Source: a virus. Taken from it: DNA of 43,763 bases. Of this stretch, positions 16,404 to 25,488 are shown one piece after another (positions within the stretch are counted from its first letter, which is position 1; the number at the start of each line of letters is the position of its first letter). The stretch is taken from positions 1 to 43,763 of IMG/VR virus record IMGVR_UViG_3300028384_000668; one strand, given 5' to 3'. The translations under genes and the position numbers were made by a program. The notes beneath the pieces were generated by a model. It worked only from the letters and a program-made list of their open reading frames with translations. It made no database searches and was not told the origin of the DNA.

Positions 16404-16412
16404 TGCTATATA
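16404..16412 (+). promoter_or_regulatory. Possible extended -10 promoter
   Basis: TGCTATATA in the divergent 62-nt gap matches an extended -10 (TGnTATAAT-like) and would start transcription near 16419, giving a 30-nt leader with AAGGA at 16433-16437. No -35 match was found. No convincing promoter was found for the opposite direction. Confidence 0.35.
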
Positions 16413-16449
16413 TTGTAGTTATCACACATTTTAAGGATTCTTGTTAGTA

Positions 16450-17427
16450 ATGAACTGTCAGTTTTTAGAGCATCAAGTCTGTGTAAGAGCAGACGGACAG
16501 TATAGACTGTGTTGTGTTAGTCTAGAGTCTAACAACGAAGAAAACATCAGAACACACACTCCTGAAGATTGGCTAAACAGTACCACACACAAAGATGCTG
16601 TAAAAAAATTTACACAAGGAGTTTGGCCTGATGCTTGCAAAACCTGTGCTAACAGAGAAGCACAAGGATTGCCTAGCAAACGAACACAAGCAGACTTAGG
16701 TCCAGGTATTAGCCATTTAGATATACGTTTTGGAAACAGTTGTAATTTAAAATGTATTAGCTGCTGGGAACAATCAAGCAGCAGCATTGCAGAAGAAGCA
16801 ATCGAAATGCAAAAGCAAGGTATTATTCCTGTCAACAACGTACTAGAAGTTCCTAATTTTAATTGGGCTAGTGAAAAAGCAGTAGAACAATTAATTAAGT
16901 ATCCACTAAAAGAAGTGTATCTAACAGGTGGCGAACCTATGATGGTTAAACATTTGCCTATGCTGTTAGAACGTTTAGATAGCAGTGTAGCTATAAGATT
17001 TAATACCAACGGCACAATTTACAATCCTAAACTAGAAAAACTACTAAAACGTTTTGGTGTTGTTAATATGGCCGTTAGCATTGATGCTATCGGCAAACGT
17101 GCAGAATATATTAGATATGGCAGTAATTGGAATACTATTGAGACAAACTTTAACAAATATAAAGAGTATTGCAGAGTAAGCGTTACACCTACTGTAAGTG
17201 TATTAAACCAACCGTATATGGACGAAGTACACGATTGGGCAGATCACAACGATGTTGATGTTTATTTGAATTATTTAGAAAATCCTGAATACTTAAATGT
17301 TAACAAAGCACAAGACTCTGAGCAACGAAAAAAGTTTGTAGATGTTATCACAAGACTTGACAGTTTTAGAAATGTTAGTATAAAGGACTACTTGCCAGAA
17401 GTAGCAGCAGCATATGGAATTAGTTAA
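16450..17427 (+). CDS. Radical SAM protein with N-terminal twitch-type cluster region
   Basis: A 325-residue radical SAM enzyme. The N-terminus has a small Cys-rich module (CQFLEHQVCVRADGQYRLCC, later DACKTCANREAQG) that in this type forms an auxiliary iron-sulfur cluster ahead of the core. The core motif NSCNLKCISC is at about residue 98, followed by LTGGEPMM (SAM binding) and SIDAIG. Members are often peptide- or sugar-modifying enzymes; the substrate here is unknown. I chose ATG 16450 because AAGGA lies 12 nt before it; a TTG at 16441 is too close. It starts the right-reading operon with the kinase-like and propeller genes. Confidence 0.88.
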   Translation: MNCQFLEHQVCVRADGQYRLCCVSLESNNEENIRTHTPEDWLNSTTHKDAVKKFTQGVWPDACKTCANREAQGLPSKRTQADLGPGISHLDIRFGNSCNLKCISCWEQSSSSIAEEAIEMQKQGIIPVNNVLEVPNFNWASEKAVEQLIKYPLKEVYLTGGEPMMVKHLPMLLERLDSSVAIRFNTNGTIYNPKLEKLLKRFGVVNMAVSIDAIGKRAEYIRYGSNWNTIETNFNKYKEYCRVSVTPTVSVLNQPYMDEVHDWADHNDVDVYLNYLENPEYLNVNKAQDSEQRKKFVDVITRLDSFRNVSIKDYLPEVAAAYGIS

Positions 17428-17869
17428 AGAAAACATAGAAAAAGCAAGAGAAGTATATAAAACAGATACTTCATATATCAAACACTGGCACGGCAAAGAC
17501 TTTGTGTGGTTGCTTGCACACATCAAGCGACTAGAGCGTGTTAGACCTAAATACATTATAAACTACGGCTCCGGCGATGGATTTATGTGGGCAGAGTTTG
17601 CAAAACTAAAAGGCACACCTGCTAGTGAGTTTGAACATACGCCGGAGTTTATAAAACGCATTACCGAATATTGTGTTAACAACTATAAAGAAACTTATCC
17701 GTATGCACACGGTGACTGGGTACTAAGCAATATAATTATAGATGGCGATAATATAGAAATGTGTGACTGGGATAACGTAGACAAGTATCCCAAAGAAGAA
17801 GTATTAGAAAAGATGAGAAGCGATTTAAAATCAGCGTTTGGAGATAAGTTTGACACCACAAGCATTTAG
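17414..17869 (+). CDS. Miniature APH/choline-kinase-like protein
   Basis: A 151-residue protein holding the catalytic half of aminoglycoside-phosphotransferase-type kinases: YAHGDWVLSNIIID (residues 97-110; Asp 101 as catalytic base, Asn 106 for Mg) and IEMCDWDNV (114-122; Asp 118 as the DFG-like Asp). Normal members have 250-350 residues; the ATP-clamping N-lobe with its Lys is absent. It could be a partner-dependent kinase, a pseudokinase or a minimal sugar/choline kinase. It overlaps the radical SAM gene by 14 nt and the propeller gene by 20 nt, so its expression is tied to theirs. Confidence 0.65.
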   Translation: MELVKENIEKAREVYKTDTSYIKHWHGKDFVWLLAHIKRLERVRPKYIINYGSGDGFMWAEFAKLKGTPASEFEHTPEFIKRITEYCVNNYKETYPYAHGDWVLSNIIIDGDNIEMCDWDNVDKYPKEEVLEKMRSDLKSAFGDKFDTTSI

Positions 17870-19070
17870 TTACCCCACTGTAGGACCTAACGGATTAATT
17901 TATGTTCCGCCTTATGGACTAAACGAAAGTTTAGACTATATGTTAGTTGTCGATCCTAGCACACACGCTATTGAAAAAATTAAACTAGATGTAGACGAGT
18001 CCACAGAAAAGTGGCAACGTGGTATTGTAGTAGGCAGTAAAATATATTGGCTACCTTATAACGAGAAAAATATTCTAGTATTAGACACTAAAGATAATAG
18101 TATACAATATATCGAAGTTCCTATAGACGGACAGGGCAAATATATTCAAGGTCACGTTTACAAAAACAAAATATATGCATTACCTTACGGTGAACACACT
18201 CCATACAGTTATGCATTAATATTAGATACAGATGCAAACTGGGTTAAGCAAATTGAATTAAAAATTTTACTAGACGACGAAAAGAAATGGCATCAAACAC
18301 AACTAGTAGGTAATACAATTTATGGGTTACCTAGAGGAGAAAGTCTAGATAAACATTTTAATTATGCTATTGAATTTGATTGTGATATGGAAACATATGC
18401 GTTAACTGACTTGTCTAATCACTGGACAGAATATGATGCGAACAAATATTGCAATAAAAAATTTACAACTATGGCAAAAGTAGGTGATAGGCTTTGGGCG
18501 CCACCGTACAGCGAGTATGACGATTTTGACTTGTTAGCAAAGTACGACAATGGTTGGGCATTTGAACATACAGGTATAAAAGCCACCAGTCGAAAATATT
18601 ATTCGCACACTGTTGCAAGTAATAATAAAATTTATTTTCCTCCGGCAGGACACGAAGAAGACTGGAGTGAAATGTTAGTTGTTGACACAAACAACGATAC
18701 GTGGTATACAAAAGACTTAGGTATTGGCAAAGAAAGTAAAAAGTACTTTGCCGGTGCTGAAAGCAGTCAAGGTAAAATATACTACATTCCAAGAGGAGGA
18801 TGTGTTTGTGAGCCAGAAGAAACTTGGAAGAGTCAAGGCGACTTAGCGGAAATACTTGTAGTTGACACAGCAGACGATTCTTGTTATACTATAGATGTTA
18901 GTGAGCACTTTACTGACAACACTACTATTGAAAAATACAATCAATGTGTTATTATCAATGATGTTATCTATGCGTTTCCATACGGCGAGAGCAATAGTTT
19001 TCAAACTGTGTTAATTTTTGATACTGTTAAAGAAAAAGTTATTACAACTATAGACTTAAATGAAATATAA
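17850..19070 (+). CDS. Eight-repeat beta-propeller-like protein, copy 1
   Basis: A roughly 406-residue protein made of about eight repeats of 45-50 residues, each with a core like IYxxPYGE: LIYVPPYG, KIYWLPYN, KIYALPYGE, TIYGLPRGE, RLWAPPYSE, KIYFPPAG, KIYYIPRGG, VIYAFPYGE. Between cores lies a second strand of the type LVVDTxxD. This pattern fits a beta-propeller. There is no signal peptide. TTG at 17850 is preferred as start because GGAG precedes it by 6 nt; a TTG at 17838 is also possible. Propellers bind proteins or sugars or act as scaffolds. The downstream gene is a paralog. Confidence 0.75.
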   Translation: MTPQAFSYPTVGPNGLIYVPPYGLNESLDYMLVVDPSTHAIEKIKLDVDESTEKWQRGIVVGSKIYWLPYNEKNILVLDTKDNSIQYIEVPIDGQGKYIQGHVYKNKIYALPYGEHTPYSYALILDTDANWVKQIELKILLDDEKKWHQTQLVGNTIYGLPRGESLDKHFNYAIEFDCDMETYALTDLSNHWTEYDANKYCNKKFTTMAKVGDRLWAPPYSEYDDFDLLAKYDNGWAFEHTGIKATSRKYYSHTVASNNKIYFPPAGHEEDWSEMLVVDTNNDTWYTKDLGIGKESKKYFAGAESSQGKIYYIPRGGCVCEPEETWKSQGDLAEILVVDTADDSCYTIDVSEHFTDNTTIEKYNQCVIINDVIYAFPYGESNSFQTVLIFDTVKEKVITTIDLNEI

Positions 19071-20202
19071 AGCATTCGAAGATTGGTATAGAGAAGCAGA
19101 GATCAAACATTTGTTGTTGCAAGATGTCAACGGCGAATTAGTGTCACCGCCGTTTGCTACAGAATTGTGCAAAGACTATTCTACATTTAAATTTATAGGC
19201 AAAGAAGATATAAAACTGTCTTTGCCAGAATGTACAAGCAAAACAAATACCTGTGAAGTAATTAACGAAAGTATATGGATGATTCCATATGGCATATACG
19301 ACGACTTTAATTTTGTTGTTCAAATTTATGACGGTGCTGTTATGTACCACAGATTACCGTTTGAAGGCAAAGGACAATTTTATAATTTAGCATCTAACGG
19401 AGTTGAAGGATTTAGTTTTCCGCTAGGCTACGAAGATACTAACGTAGGGCTGCACATCAAAAACAGTAATATCGTTACCTACAAATTGCCTACACAAGGT
19501 AAAAAACTTCATATGGGAACAGTGTATTGCAACGGAAGTTTTTGGAGTATGCCCAGAGGCGATGAACCAGGATACAATACACTGTTAGAGTTTGATGGTA
19601 CACAAATAGTTGCTCACACGATAGACGGCATTAACAATTCAATTACTCGCAAGTATACAGACATTATTATTAAGGGCAATAAACTATATGCACTGCCGTT
19701 TGGCGAAACTGCCGGATTAAACGAAATTATAGAATTTGACACAGACACTAAAACTTATAAATTACATACTATTAACGGATGTGATTTTGCTAAAAAGTAT
19801 AATGTAGGCGTACTAGTTGGAGATAATATTGTAGCACTTCCCTACGGTGAAGATTATAATGACGATAGTAATTGGGGACTTGTATTTGATACAGTAACCA
19901 AACAAAGTCGTCAATTTGACATTGGTTTAAAATTTGGTGGCAAATATAGATTTAGATCAGGTATAGAATACAAAGGCTCTGCATACTTTTTTCCATCAGG
20001 AACGCCTACTTGCCCTGTACTAAAAATATCAGCGCAAGGAACAATCGAAGCTGAGTTATATATGGAAGAATGGTTGTTAGGGCGACCTATTATACATCAA
20101 GACCGCCTATGTGTCTTAGGTTACAATTTAAGATCTAAAGAACACAACGTCTTTATGTACGACAAGGATCTAACTCTCCTTGCGCAAATAGATATCACTT
20201 AG
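19060..20202 (+). CDS. Eight-repeat beta-propeller-like protein, copy 2
   Basis: A 380-residue paralog of the previous gene. Repeat cores are more divergent: ELVSPPFAT, SIWMIPYGI, GFSFPLGYE, SFWSMPRGD, KLYALPFGE, NIVALPYGE, SAYFFPSGT and RLCVLGYN, with second strands such as IIEFDTDT and GLVFDTVT. It overlaps copy 1 by 11 nt and ends convergently, overlapping the radical SAM gene at 20170-21072 by 33 nt. The divergence of the cores suggests an old duplication with separate binding faces. Function unknown. Confidence 0.72.
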   Translation: MKYKAFEDWYREAEIKHLLLQDVNGELVSPPFATELCKDYSTFKFIGKEDIKLSLPECTSKTNTCEVINESIWMIPYGIYDDFNFVVQIYDGAVMYHRLPFEGKGQFYNLASNGVEGFSFPLGYEDTNVGLHIKNSNIVTYKLPTQGKKLHMGTVYCNGSFWSMPRGDEPGYNTLLEFDGTQIVAHTIDGINNSITRKYTDIIIKGNKLYALPFGETAGLNEIIEFDTDTKTYKLHTINGCDFAKKYNVGVLVGDNIVALPYGEDYNDDSNWGLVFDTVTKQSRQFDIGLKFGGKYRFRSGIEYKGSAYFFPSGTPTCPVLKISAQGTIEAELYMEEWLLGRPIIHQDRLCVLGYNLRSKEHNVFMYDKDLTLLAQIDIT

Positions 20203-21072
20203 ACAAGCACAAGTAGTTTTTCCGCACACAATAGGTGCTGTCGGTAAACTGTAGTCTTTAATATTTCCTAGTTTTCCGCCTTGCTCACATTCAGCTCGAT
20301 AAACGTCTCCATACATATCAATTTTAATCATATGTAAGCCTGCCCAGCAAGTCCAACCCAAATGACTGTTTAGTTCTTTAACGATTAAATCATTTGCTGT
20401 TACTATAACATCGTCTAGCATAATTTCTCCGCGATGCAGTTTGTTATCGTCTAACTTTCTAAAATAAGGCCAGTTGTTTAATGTGTCTTGTTGTTCTTGT
20501 GTATATGCACTCACTTTGTTAGTAACGTGATCTACACTTGTTTTGTCTACAACTACCTTTGGCCATATTGCAAGGGCGTCTGTAAGCGCATATAAGCGCC
20601 GTGCAACGTTTGTTTGTTCTTTAAAGCATTCTGGTACCATCATTAAATTAAGAGCTACAGGACATTGTATAGCGTTTGCTACAGCAGCAATATGCTCTAT
20701 ATCTGCATATTTAGGATGGTAACTGATTATAATACCATCACTCCATTGACTTATTTCTTTGTAGTATTCTACACTTTGACTACCGTTTGTAAGGAAACTA
20801 AACGAATGTCCTTGCTGTTTAACTGTTTTTGCAAACTCTGTAAAATGTTTCCAGTAGGTAGGTTCGCCGCCTGTAATTCTGTAACAAATTTCCTTGTCAG
20901 GCAAATTAAAAGATTTTACAAAGTCAAGTACATCGTTTACATCAGGCCAGCCACTAGAACCGTCGTGCAAAAAACTAGGACAATAGTCACAACGGTAGTT
21001 GCACTTGTTACTTAATGTCCAGCTAACAAGAAACCAATTTTCTTTCTGTGCATCTTGATACGTTAACTTCAT
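20170..21072 (-). CDS. Radical SAM enzyme with Cys-rich C-terminus (type A)
   Basis: A 300-residue radical SAM enzyme with the core motif NKCNYRCDYC near residue 24, YRITGGEPTYW and FLTNGSQS. The C-terminus has a Cys set in SPASM-like order: GWTCWAGLHMIKID, YRAECEQGGKLGNI, then VCGKTTCACLSDI, which should bind one or more extra iron-sulfur clusters. The genes at 23011-24012 and 27719-28702 share this ending. Enzymes with such clusters typically act on peptides or on enzyme-bound substrates. It overlaps the 2OG oxygenase gene upstream by 4 nt and is the last gene of the long left-reading cluster. Confidence 0.88.
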   Translation of the reverse strand: MKLTYQDAQKENWFLVSWTLSNKCNYRCDYCPSFLHDGSSGWPDVNDVLDFVKSFNLPDKEICYRITGGEPTYWKHFTEFAKTVKQQGHSFSFLTNGSQSVEYYKEISQWSDGIIISYHPKYADIEHIAAVANAIQCPVALNLMMVPECFKEQTNVARRLYALTDALAIWPKVVVDKTSVDHVTNKVSAYTQEQQDTLNNWPYFRKLDDNKLHRGEIMLDDVIVTANDLIVKELNSHLGWTCWAGLHMIKIDMYGDVYRAECEQGGKLGNIKDYSLPTAPIVCGKTTCACLSDIYLRKES

Positions 21073-21725
21073 TCTGCCATTGTGTTTTGTAGTATAAGAT
21101 TTTGTGTGCGTTCATTTAGTTTTACTGTTAAGATTAATGCATAAAGATCGTTACTAAAACTAAACATACTATGATCCAACTGAAAATTTGTAAAGTACAC
21201 ATATCCTGCTTCTGGATACATTGGTCTTCCGTCTATCATTTGTACATAGTTTTCAGGACTGCAATTACCGAATACAGTCAATAATCTAAAATATTCTGGA
21301 CTTACTCCGTGAAAGTCTCTGTGTGGTGGGAAGAATCCTCCTTGGTCCACACGCAACAAATGAACACGCCCAATGTCAGGAGCAAATATGTCTACAAGTT
21401 TTGCAAGCTCAGGAATCTTATGATATACTTCTGTAGGCGTGTTAAAGTTTTCTTCTTTCATTTCAACATCGTGATACTTTTGCATATATCCAAAACTGTT
21501 TAGATGATAGTTGTCTAGTACATCACCGGTATGACTAGTTACTGGCAACCCCCAGCGATTGTTGTGCGCATCTTTTTTAACATTATAAGGACACCAATTG
21601 TCTTTAAACTGTTCTAATTGTTGTTGAACTGCAAAGTGATCTATTTGCCATTTTAGTTTAACTTGATCACCTAAGTTAACAAGACTTTGCCAACGCAATC
21701 CTCTTTCAATTTCTTCTGGGGTCAT
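21069..21725 (-). CDS. 2OG oxygenase-like protein, AspH-like fold
   Basis: A 218-residue protein with GFFPPHRDFHG (HxD metal pair), FRLLTVFGNCS, YPEAGYVYFTNFQLDHSMFSFSND (distal His) and ALILTVKLN. The Arg that usually holds 2-oxoglutarate after the distal His is not obvious; only a Lys is present in that strand. It may bind a different co-substrate or use an Arg elsewhere. It lies between two radical SAM genes, overlapping both by 4 nt, so it probably acts in the same pathway. Confidence 0.7.
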   Translation of the reverse strand: MTPEEIERGLRWQSLVNLGDQVKLKWQIDHFAVQQQLEQFKDNWCPYNVKKDAHNNRWGLPVTSHTGDVLDNYHLNSFGYMQKYHDVEMKEENFNTPTEVYHKIPELAKLVDIFAPDIGRVHLLRVDQGGFFPPHRDFHGVSPEYFRLLTVFGNCSPENYVQMIDGRPMYPEAGYVYFTNFQLDHSMFSFSNDLYALILTVKLNERTQNLILQNTMAE

Positions 21726-23014
21726 ATATTCCTCAATTCTTCAAACGTGTTTCTAAAGTTTAAGTTTCTTGTTTTATCGCAAATATCTAAGTATTGTACT
21801 GCGGCTGGTAACTTGTGTGACCAGTCCTCACTGTTCATATAGTCTACAATACCTAACCATCGATCCTTGCCATACGGATTTGTTTTAAACTCTTGCGTAT
21901 TATACGTGTTTGCAAACGTACTTATTGATTTAGATACTTGCTGCTTGACATCTCTGGGCAGCACTCGAATGTTTAAATAGCTAGGAAAATAAACCAAATG
22001 TAAACCTATTACACCTGCACCATAAGGTGCTTGATTTATTTTTTTAAAGTTTTGACTTAGTTTCCATTCTGCTAATTCAACTAGACTACCTACATTTAAT
22101 GCTTGTACTGCACACGCCATATTAACTGTAACATTATCGTCTGTATTATCTAACTTGTGCATATTAGATACTAAACTGTTCCAAACACTAGGATAACGAA
22201 TATAGTCGTTTTTTGCACCAACAGCATCTATACTAAAATTAAATTTAACTTCTTTAAAATGTTTCCAAAGCAGTAATAATCTATCACTAACGTCTGTACC
22301 ATTAGAATTATAGCGTAGTATACAATCTTTTGCATATCCTTCTGCAACCATAAATTCAAGAATTGAATAATGCTCAGGTATCATTAACGGTTCGCCGCCA
22401 GCAAAGTATAACTCTTTAATATACTTTGCTTGTGACTTCATACTATCTAAGAAACTACTTTTCTTATACCAAGTATAATCAAAACTAGGATCCCAGCCTT
22501 GATCTTGTTTTAAATCGTCTGTATATTTAGGATACTGTAGTTTCCAATCTTTGATCCAACTTGAACTATCGTGCGGACTACACATAATACATTTTAGATT
22601 ACACATATTTCCTAAGCGCAAGTCAAAGTACGGAATGTCAACTGGAAGATAACCGTTAGAGTCTGTTGTTGATACAATACTGTCTAAGTCAACACGCTGT
22701 TGCCAAACTTCTGTTTCCCAGTTGCGTTTACTTTTGATACCCCGAGCCTCTTCTGCAAAACATTTGCGACAACTTGCAGGAACAATGCCATTTAGCATTT
22801 GCAATCGTGTGTTACGCATATGCTCGCTATTCCACACTTCTTCTATTGTGTGTTCACGCAAATTCATATTAACACCGTCCTGCTTTACAAGTCCTGCTTC
22901 TTTGTCATCGGTTACGCCTGCACCACTAGCATTAGCAGTACAGCAAACTCGTACATCACCATTAGGGCGAGTTGCTAAATGTATCCAAGGTAGAGGACAA
23001 AACGTTTCGTTCAT
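21722..23014 (-). CDS. Twitch-domain radical SAM protein
   Basis: A 430-residue enzyme of the N-terminal-twitch radical SAM type. The twitch region is textbook: ETFCPLPWIHLATRPNGDVRVCC, then VPASCRKCFAEEARGIKSKR. The core motif NMCNLKCIMC is at about residue 137, then YFAGGEPLMI and FSIDAVGAKNDYIR. The C-terminal 100 residues carry no further Cys-rich module apart from a lone DICD. The gene has a good ribosome-binding site (AAAGGAAAAGG) and overlaps the neighbour upstream by 4 nt. It forms a pair with the type A radical SAM gene at 23011-24012. Confidence 0.9.
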   Translation of the reverse strand: MNETFCPLPWIHLATRPNGDVRVCCTANASGAGVTDDKEAGLVKQDGVNMNLREHTIEEVWNSEHMRNTRLQMLNGIVPASCRKCFAEEARGIKSKRNWETEVWQQRVDLDSIVSTTDSNGYLPVDIPYFDLRLGNMCNLKCIMCSPHDSSSWIKDWKLQYPKYTDDLKQDQGWDPSFDYTWYKKSSFLDSMKSQAKYIKELYFAGGEPLMIPEHYSILEFMVAEGYAKDCILRYNSNGTDVSDRLLLLWKHFKEVKFNFSIDAVGAKNDYIRYPSVWNSLVSNMHKLDNTDDNVTVNMACAVQALNVGSLVELAEWKLSQNFKKINQAPYGAGVIGLHLVYFPSYLNIRVLPRDVKQQVSKSISTFANTYNTQEFKTNPYGKDRWLGIVDYMNSEDWSHKLPAAVQYLDICDKTRNLNFRNTFEELRNI

Positions 23015-24012
23015 ACCTTTTCCTTTGTTAATCTAATATCAGTTGCACAGACGCAATATGTTCTTGGGCATATTGTAGGCCTAATAGTTTCTTTAGTAAA
23101 TTTTTCTTTTAACGATGTATCATATATATTAAAAGGAACATCTCTGTCAAATAAATTTCTTGCTCCGCAAGCACCTTGGATGCTTCCATCTCTTTCTACT
23201 GCTAAACGATCTATACCTAAATTACACTTCCATCCTTCAAAATGTTGCCAATTATTTTCAAATGTCTGAAAAGTATTATAATTTATTATTTGATTATTTT
23301 CAAGCGTAGTTTTTACGTTCGGAGCAGTACTAGGAACAGTGCCTAAATCTTTTTGCTTCTGTATCCACTCAACGGGCGGTTGCTTTTTAATTTTACCTTT
23401 CATAAACTTCTTTTGTTCACTATTAAAAAATTGCATTTCGCCATTTGTTAATACAGGCCTAACTTTGAGCAACCAAGGAGTTTCGTGAGATTGCATTATA
23501 TTAACAATGTCTACACATCTTTCCCAATTCAAAGGATCCATTAAAACTGTTCCATTAATTAAAACATTTGTGTTTTTATAAATCCAGTCCATTACTTCTA
23601 TAGTATGATGAGGGTCAACTTTTTCGTTATGTATGCTTATTCCAATATCATCAAAGTATTCTGCATATTGTTTCCACCAACGTAGTGTACGTGTTCCGTT
23701 TGTACTTAACGATACTTTACAATTATAGTTGTCATGAAAGTATTTTGCAAATTCTCCAAGATCAGGCCATAATGTAGGTTCGCCTCCCGTAATGTGTATT
23801 CTTACTTTTTCTTTATTGTAATGTGTTCTATATAGATCTATTAAGTATCCTAAATTATCTTTTACTACATTTAAGTCTTTTGGAAATCTATACTTTCCGT
23901 CGTTACAGCCGTCAAAACAATAGTGACACTTAAAGTTACAAGTGGTACCTACAACATAACCTATATGTAGAAAATTTGTCGCATCGTGGTTTACAATTTT
24001 AATCGGTTGCAT
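23011..24012 (-). CDS. Radical SAM enzyme with Cys-rich C-terminus (type A)
   Basis: A 333-residue radical SAM enzyme with TTCNFKCHYC near residue 25, IHITGGEPTLW, SLSTNGTRT and SIHNEKVDPHH. The C-terminal Cys set is GWKCNLGIDRLAVERDG, GACGARNLF and ICPRTYCVCATDI, parallel to the paralog at 20170-21072. The His-rich segment after SIHNEK is also seen in related phage proteins of this type, by layout. It overlaps the unknown gene upstream by 14 nt. Confidence 0.88.
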   Translation of the reverse strand: MQPIKIVNHDATNFLHIGYVVGTTCNFKCHYCFDGCNDGKYRFPKDLNVVKDNLGYLIDLYRTHYNKEKVRIHITGGEPTLWPDLGEFAKYFHDNYNCKVSLSTNGTRTLRWWKQYAEYFDDIGISIHNEKVDPHHTIEVMDWIYKNTNVLINGTVLMDPLNWERCVDIVNIMQSHETPWLLKVRPVLTNGEMQFFNSEQKKFMKGKIKKQPPVEWIQKQKDLGTVPSTAPNVKTTLENNQIINYNTFQTFENNWQHFEGWKCNLGIDRLAVERDGSIQGACGARNLFDRDVPFNIYDTSLKEKFTKETIRPTICPRTYCVCATDIRLTKEKV

Positions 24013-24892
24013 TTATCATCCTAGATTTTTTAAAATACTCTGTAGTATTATTCATATCAATATCAACTATATTAACTTCTATTATGTTTTTATACCGACA
24101 TAACATTTTAGTCCATTCTGACCTAGTCGGAACATAAAATCCTTTCCATTCATCAGGCATAATTAATCTTCCTACTAGTAAATATCCAATTGCCATATCG
24201 GGCTGTATAGATTTTTTTGGAAACTTTTTATTAAACCATTGAACAAATTTATTTAATCTAAAAAACGGTGTAGGACTAGGAGGTCTAAACAACATATATC
24301 CAGACGGTGATATTCTAGTTTCAGGCTGCAATTGTCCATCAGTAACTGCATCTATGTCGTTATCTGATTGTATTTCTAACCAATGTTTTCCTTTATATGT
24401 ATAATTCATACATAAATCGCCGTACTCTCTGTCAGCTTTAAAAAATAAAAAATCCTCTTGTGTTAATGGTATATTATTATCTGTTTCAAATCTAAAATAT
24501 GCATTTACTCTTGGTTCAACACTTTCTTGTTGGACTTTGTATTGCTCATAAGCATGAATACGATCGTTAATAACTCTCCACAATTCACAGTCTACAGGTG
24601 CAGAACTTCTATGCAATTCATTTAAATCTGCTTCATTTTTAATTTCTTGAATGTCTAAATTATATTGTTTGTTTATACCTGTAATACATAAATTAATATC
24701 GTCAATTAGGCGCTGTTCATCTTGTGTTTCTATATTAAAACTAGTATCACTATATAAAGGAATTTGATTAGACTTAGCATCTTTTATTAGATTATAAAAA
24801 GTCTGCGCTGCATTCCATTCATAGATCATATAAAAAAGACTTATAGATTTATTGCCATCACTAAAAACTATTTCTATTCCTGGTTTTATCAT
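23999..24892 (-). CDS. Unknown protein (297 residues)
   Basis: I do not recognise a family. The sequence is acidic, without signal peptide or membrane segment. Distinct segments are NELHRSSAPVDCELWRVINDRIHAYE, RVNAYFRFETD, RISPSGYMLFRPPSPTPFFR and MAIGYLLVGRLIMPDEWKGF. The mixture of strands and helices suggests one folded domain of about 250 residues. It sits between a methyltransferase and a radical SAM gene with 4- and 14-nt overlaps. It could be a substrate, chaperone or scaffold for them; nothing in the sequence decides this. Confidence 0.75.
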   Translation of the reverse strand: MIKPGIEIVFSDGNKSISLFYMIYEWNAAQTFYNLIKDAKSNQIPLYSDTSFNIETQDEQRLIDDINLCITGINKQYNLDIQEIKNEADLNELHRSSAPVDCELWRVINDRIHAYEQYKVQQESVEPRVNAYFRFETDNNIPLTQEDFLFFKADREYGDLCMNYTYKGKHWLEIQSDNDIDAVTDGQLQPETRISPSGYMLFRPPSPTPFFRLNKFVQWFNKKFPKKSIQPDMAIGYLLVGRLIMPDEWKGFYVPTRSEWTKMLCRYKNIIEVNIVDIDMNNTTEYFKKSRMINATD

Positions 24893-25488
24893 TTCTTTTT
24901 ACCTATCAACATATAGCGTTCATACTTAGGTGTATCCATTGACCCTCTAAAGAAAGGCTTTATGCCGCTCATTTTTGTAAAGTCATTTAAATCGATTGAA
25001 CAGCGTATATGTTCTTCGTGCTCAAAGTAATTATTGCTTTGTAGTACAAAAACTGCATCGTTAGGTTGTAAAGCTAACCATTTGTTGTATTGTTCTTGTG
25101 TAATGTGTTCGCAACTAGTATTAATAACAACGTCAGCATTTTCGTAGTGGTATACCATGTCTGATGTTTTTGCACTAAACTTACCTAGCATTTCTTGACG
25201 CTTGTTTACTGTACGTGCTATTTCTTCGCAAGACGGATCTATGTCAATACTTGTAATATGTTCAATATTAATTTTGCTGTTGAATAGTATACTAGATAGC
25301 ACACCGTTCCAGCCTCCATAGATTACAATATTTAAAGGATGTACAGGAACAAAGCCGCCAAGTGTTTCTGCAATCCAAGTTTTACTACGAACTTGTCCTT
25401 TCCAAAAACTCTCTAGTGTGCGATATCTATCATCACTGTTTCGTATAGCATCCATCCAAAATAAGACGTCTTCGATATCAACTTTCAT
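24889..25488 (-). CDS. SAM-dependent methyltransferase-like protein
   Basis: A roughly 199-residue Rossmann-fold protein: NIVIYGGWNGVLSSILF corresponds to motif I, with YGGWNG in place of the classical GxGxG, followed by HITSIDIDPSCEEIAR (acidic strand end that binds the ribose of SAM) and DVVINTSCEHI, similar to motif IV. It therefore looks like a class I methyltransferase with an unusual glycine loop. ATG 25488 is chosen because GAGG sits 6 nt before it; a TTG at 25500 is less likely. It overlaps the radical SAM gene upstream by 11 nt. The acceptor is unknown. Confidence 0.7.
   Translation of the reverse strand: MKVDIEDVLFWMDAIRNSDDRYRTLESFWKGQVRSKTWIAETLGGFVPVHPLNIVIYGGWNGVLSSILFNSKINIEHITSIDIDPSCEEIARTVNKRQEMLGKFSAKTSDMVYHYENADVVINTSCEHITQEQYNKWLALQPNDAVFVLQSNNYFEHEEHIRCSIDLNDFTKMSGIKPFFRGSMDTPKYERYMLIGKKK

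Noticed and set aside
16473-17015. 180-residue open frame on the - strand opposite the radical SAM gene at 16450
   Set aside because: The opposite frame carries all radical SAM motifs; this one has low-complexity Leu/Ser sequence and no start signals.
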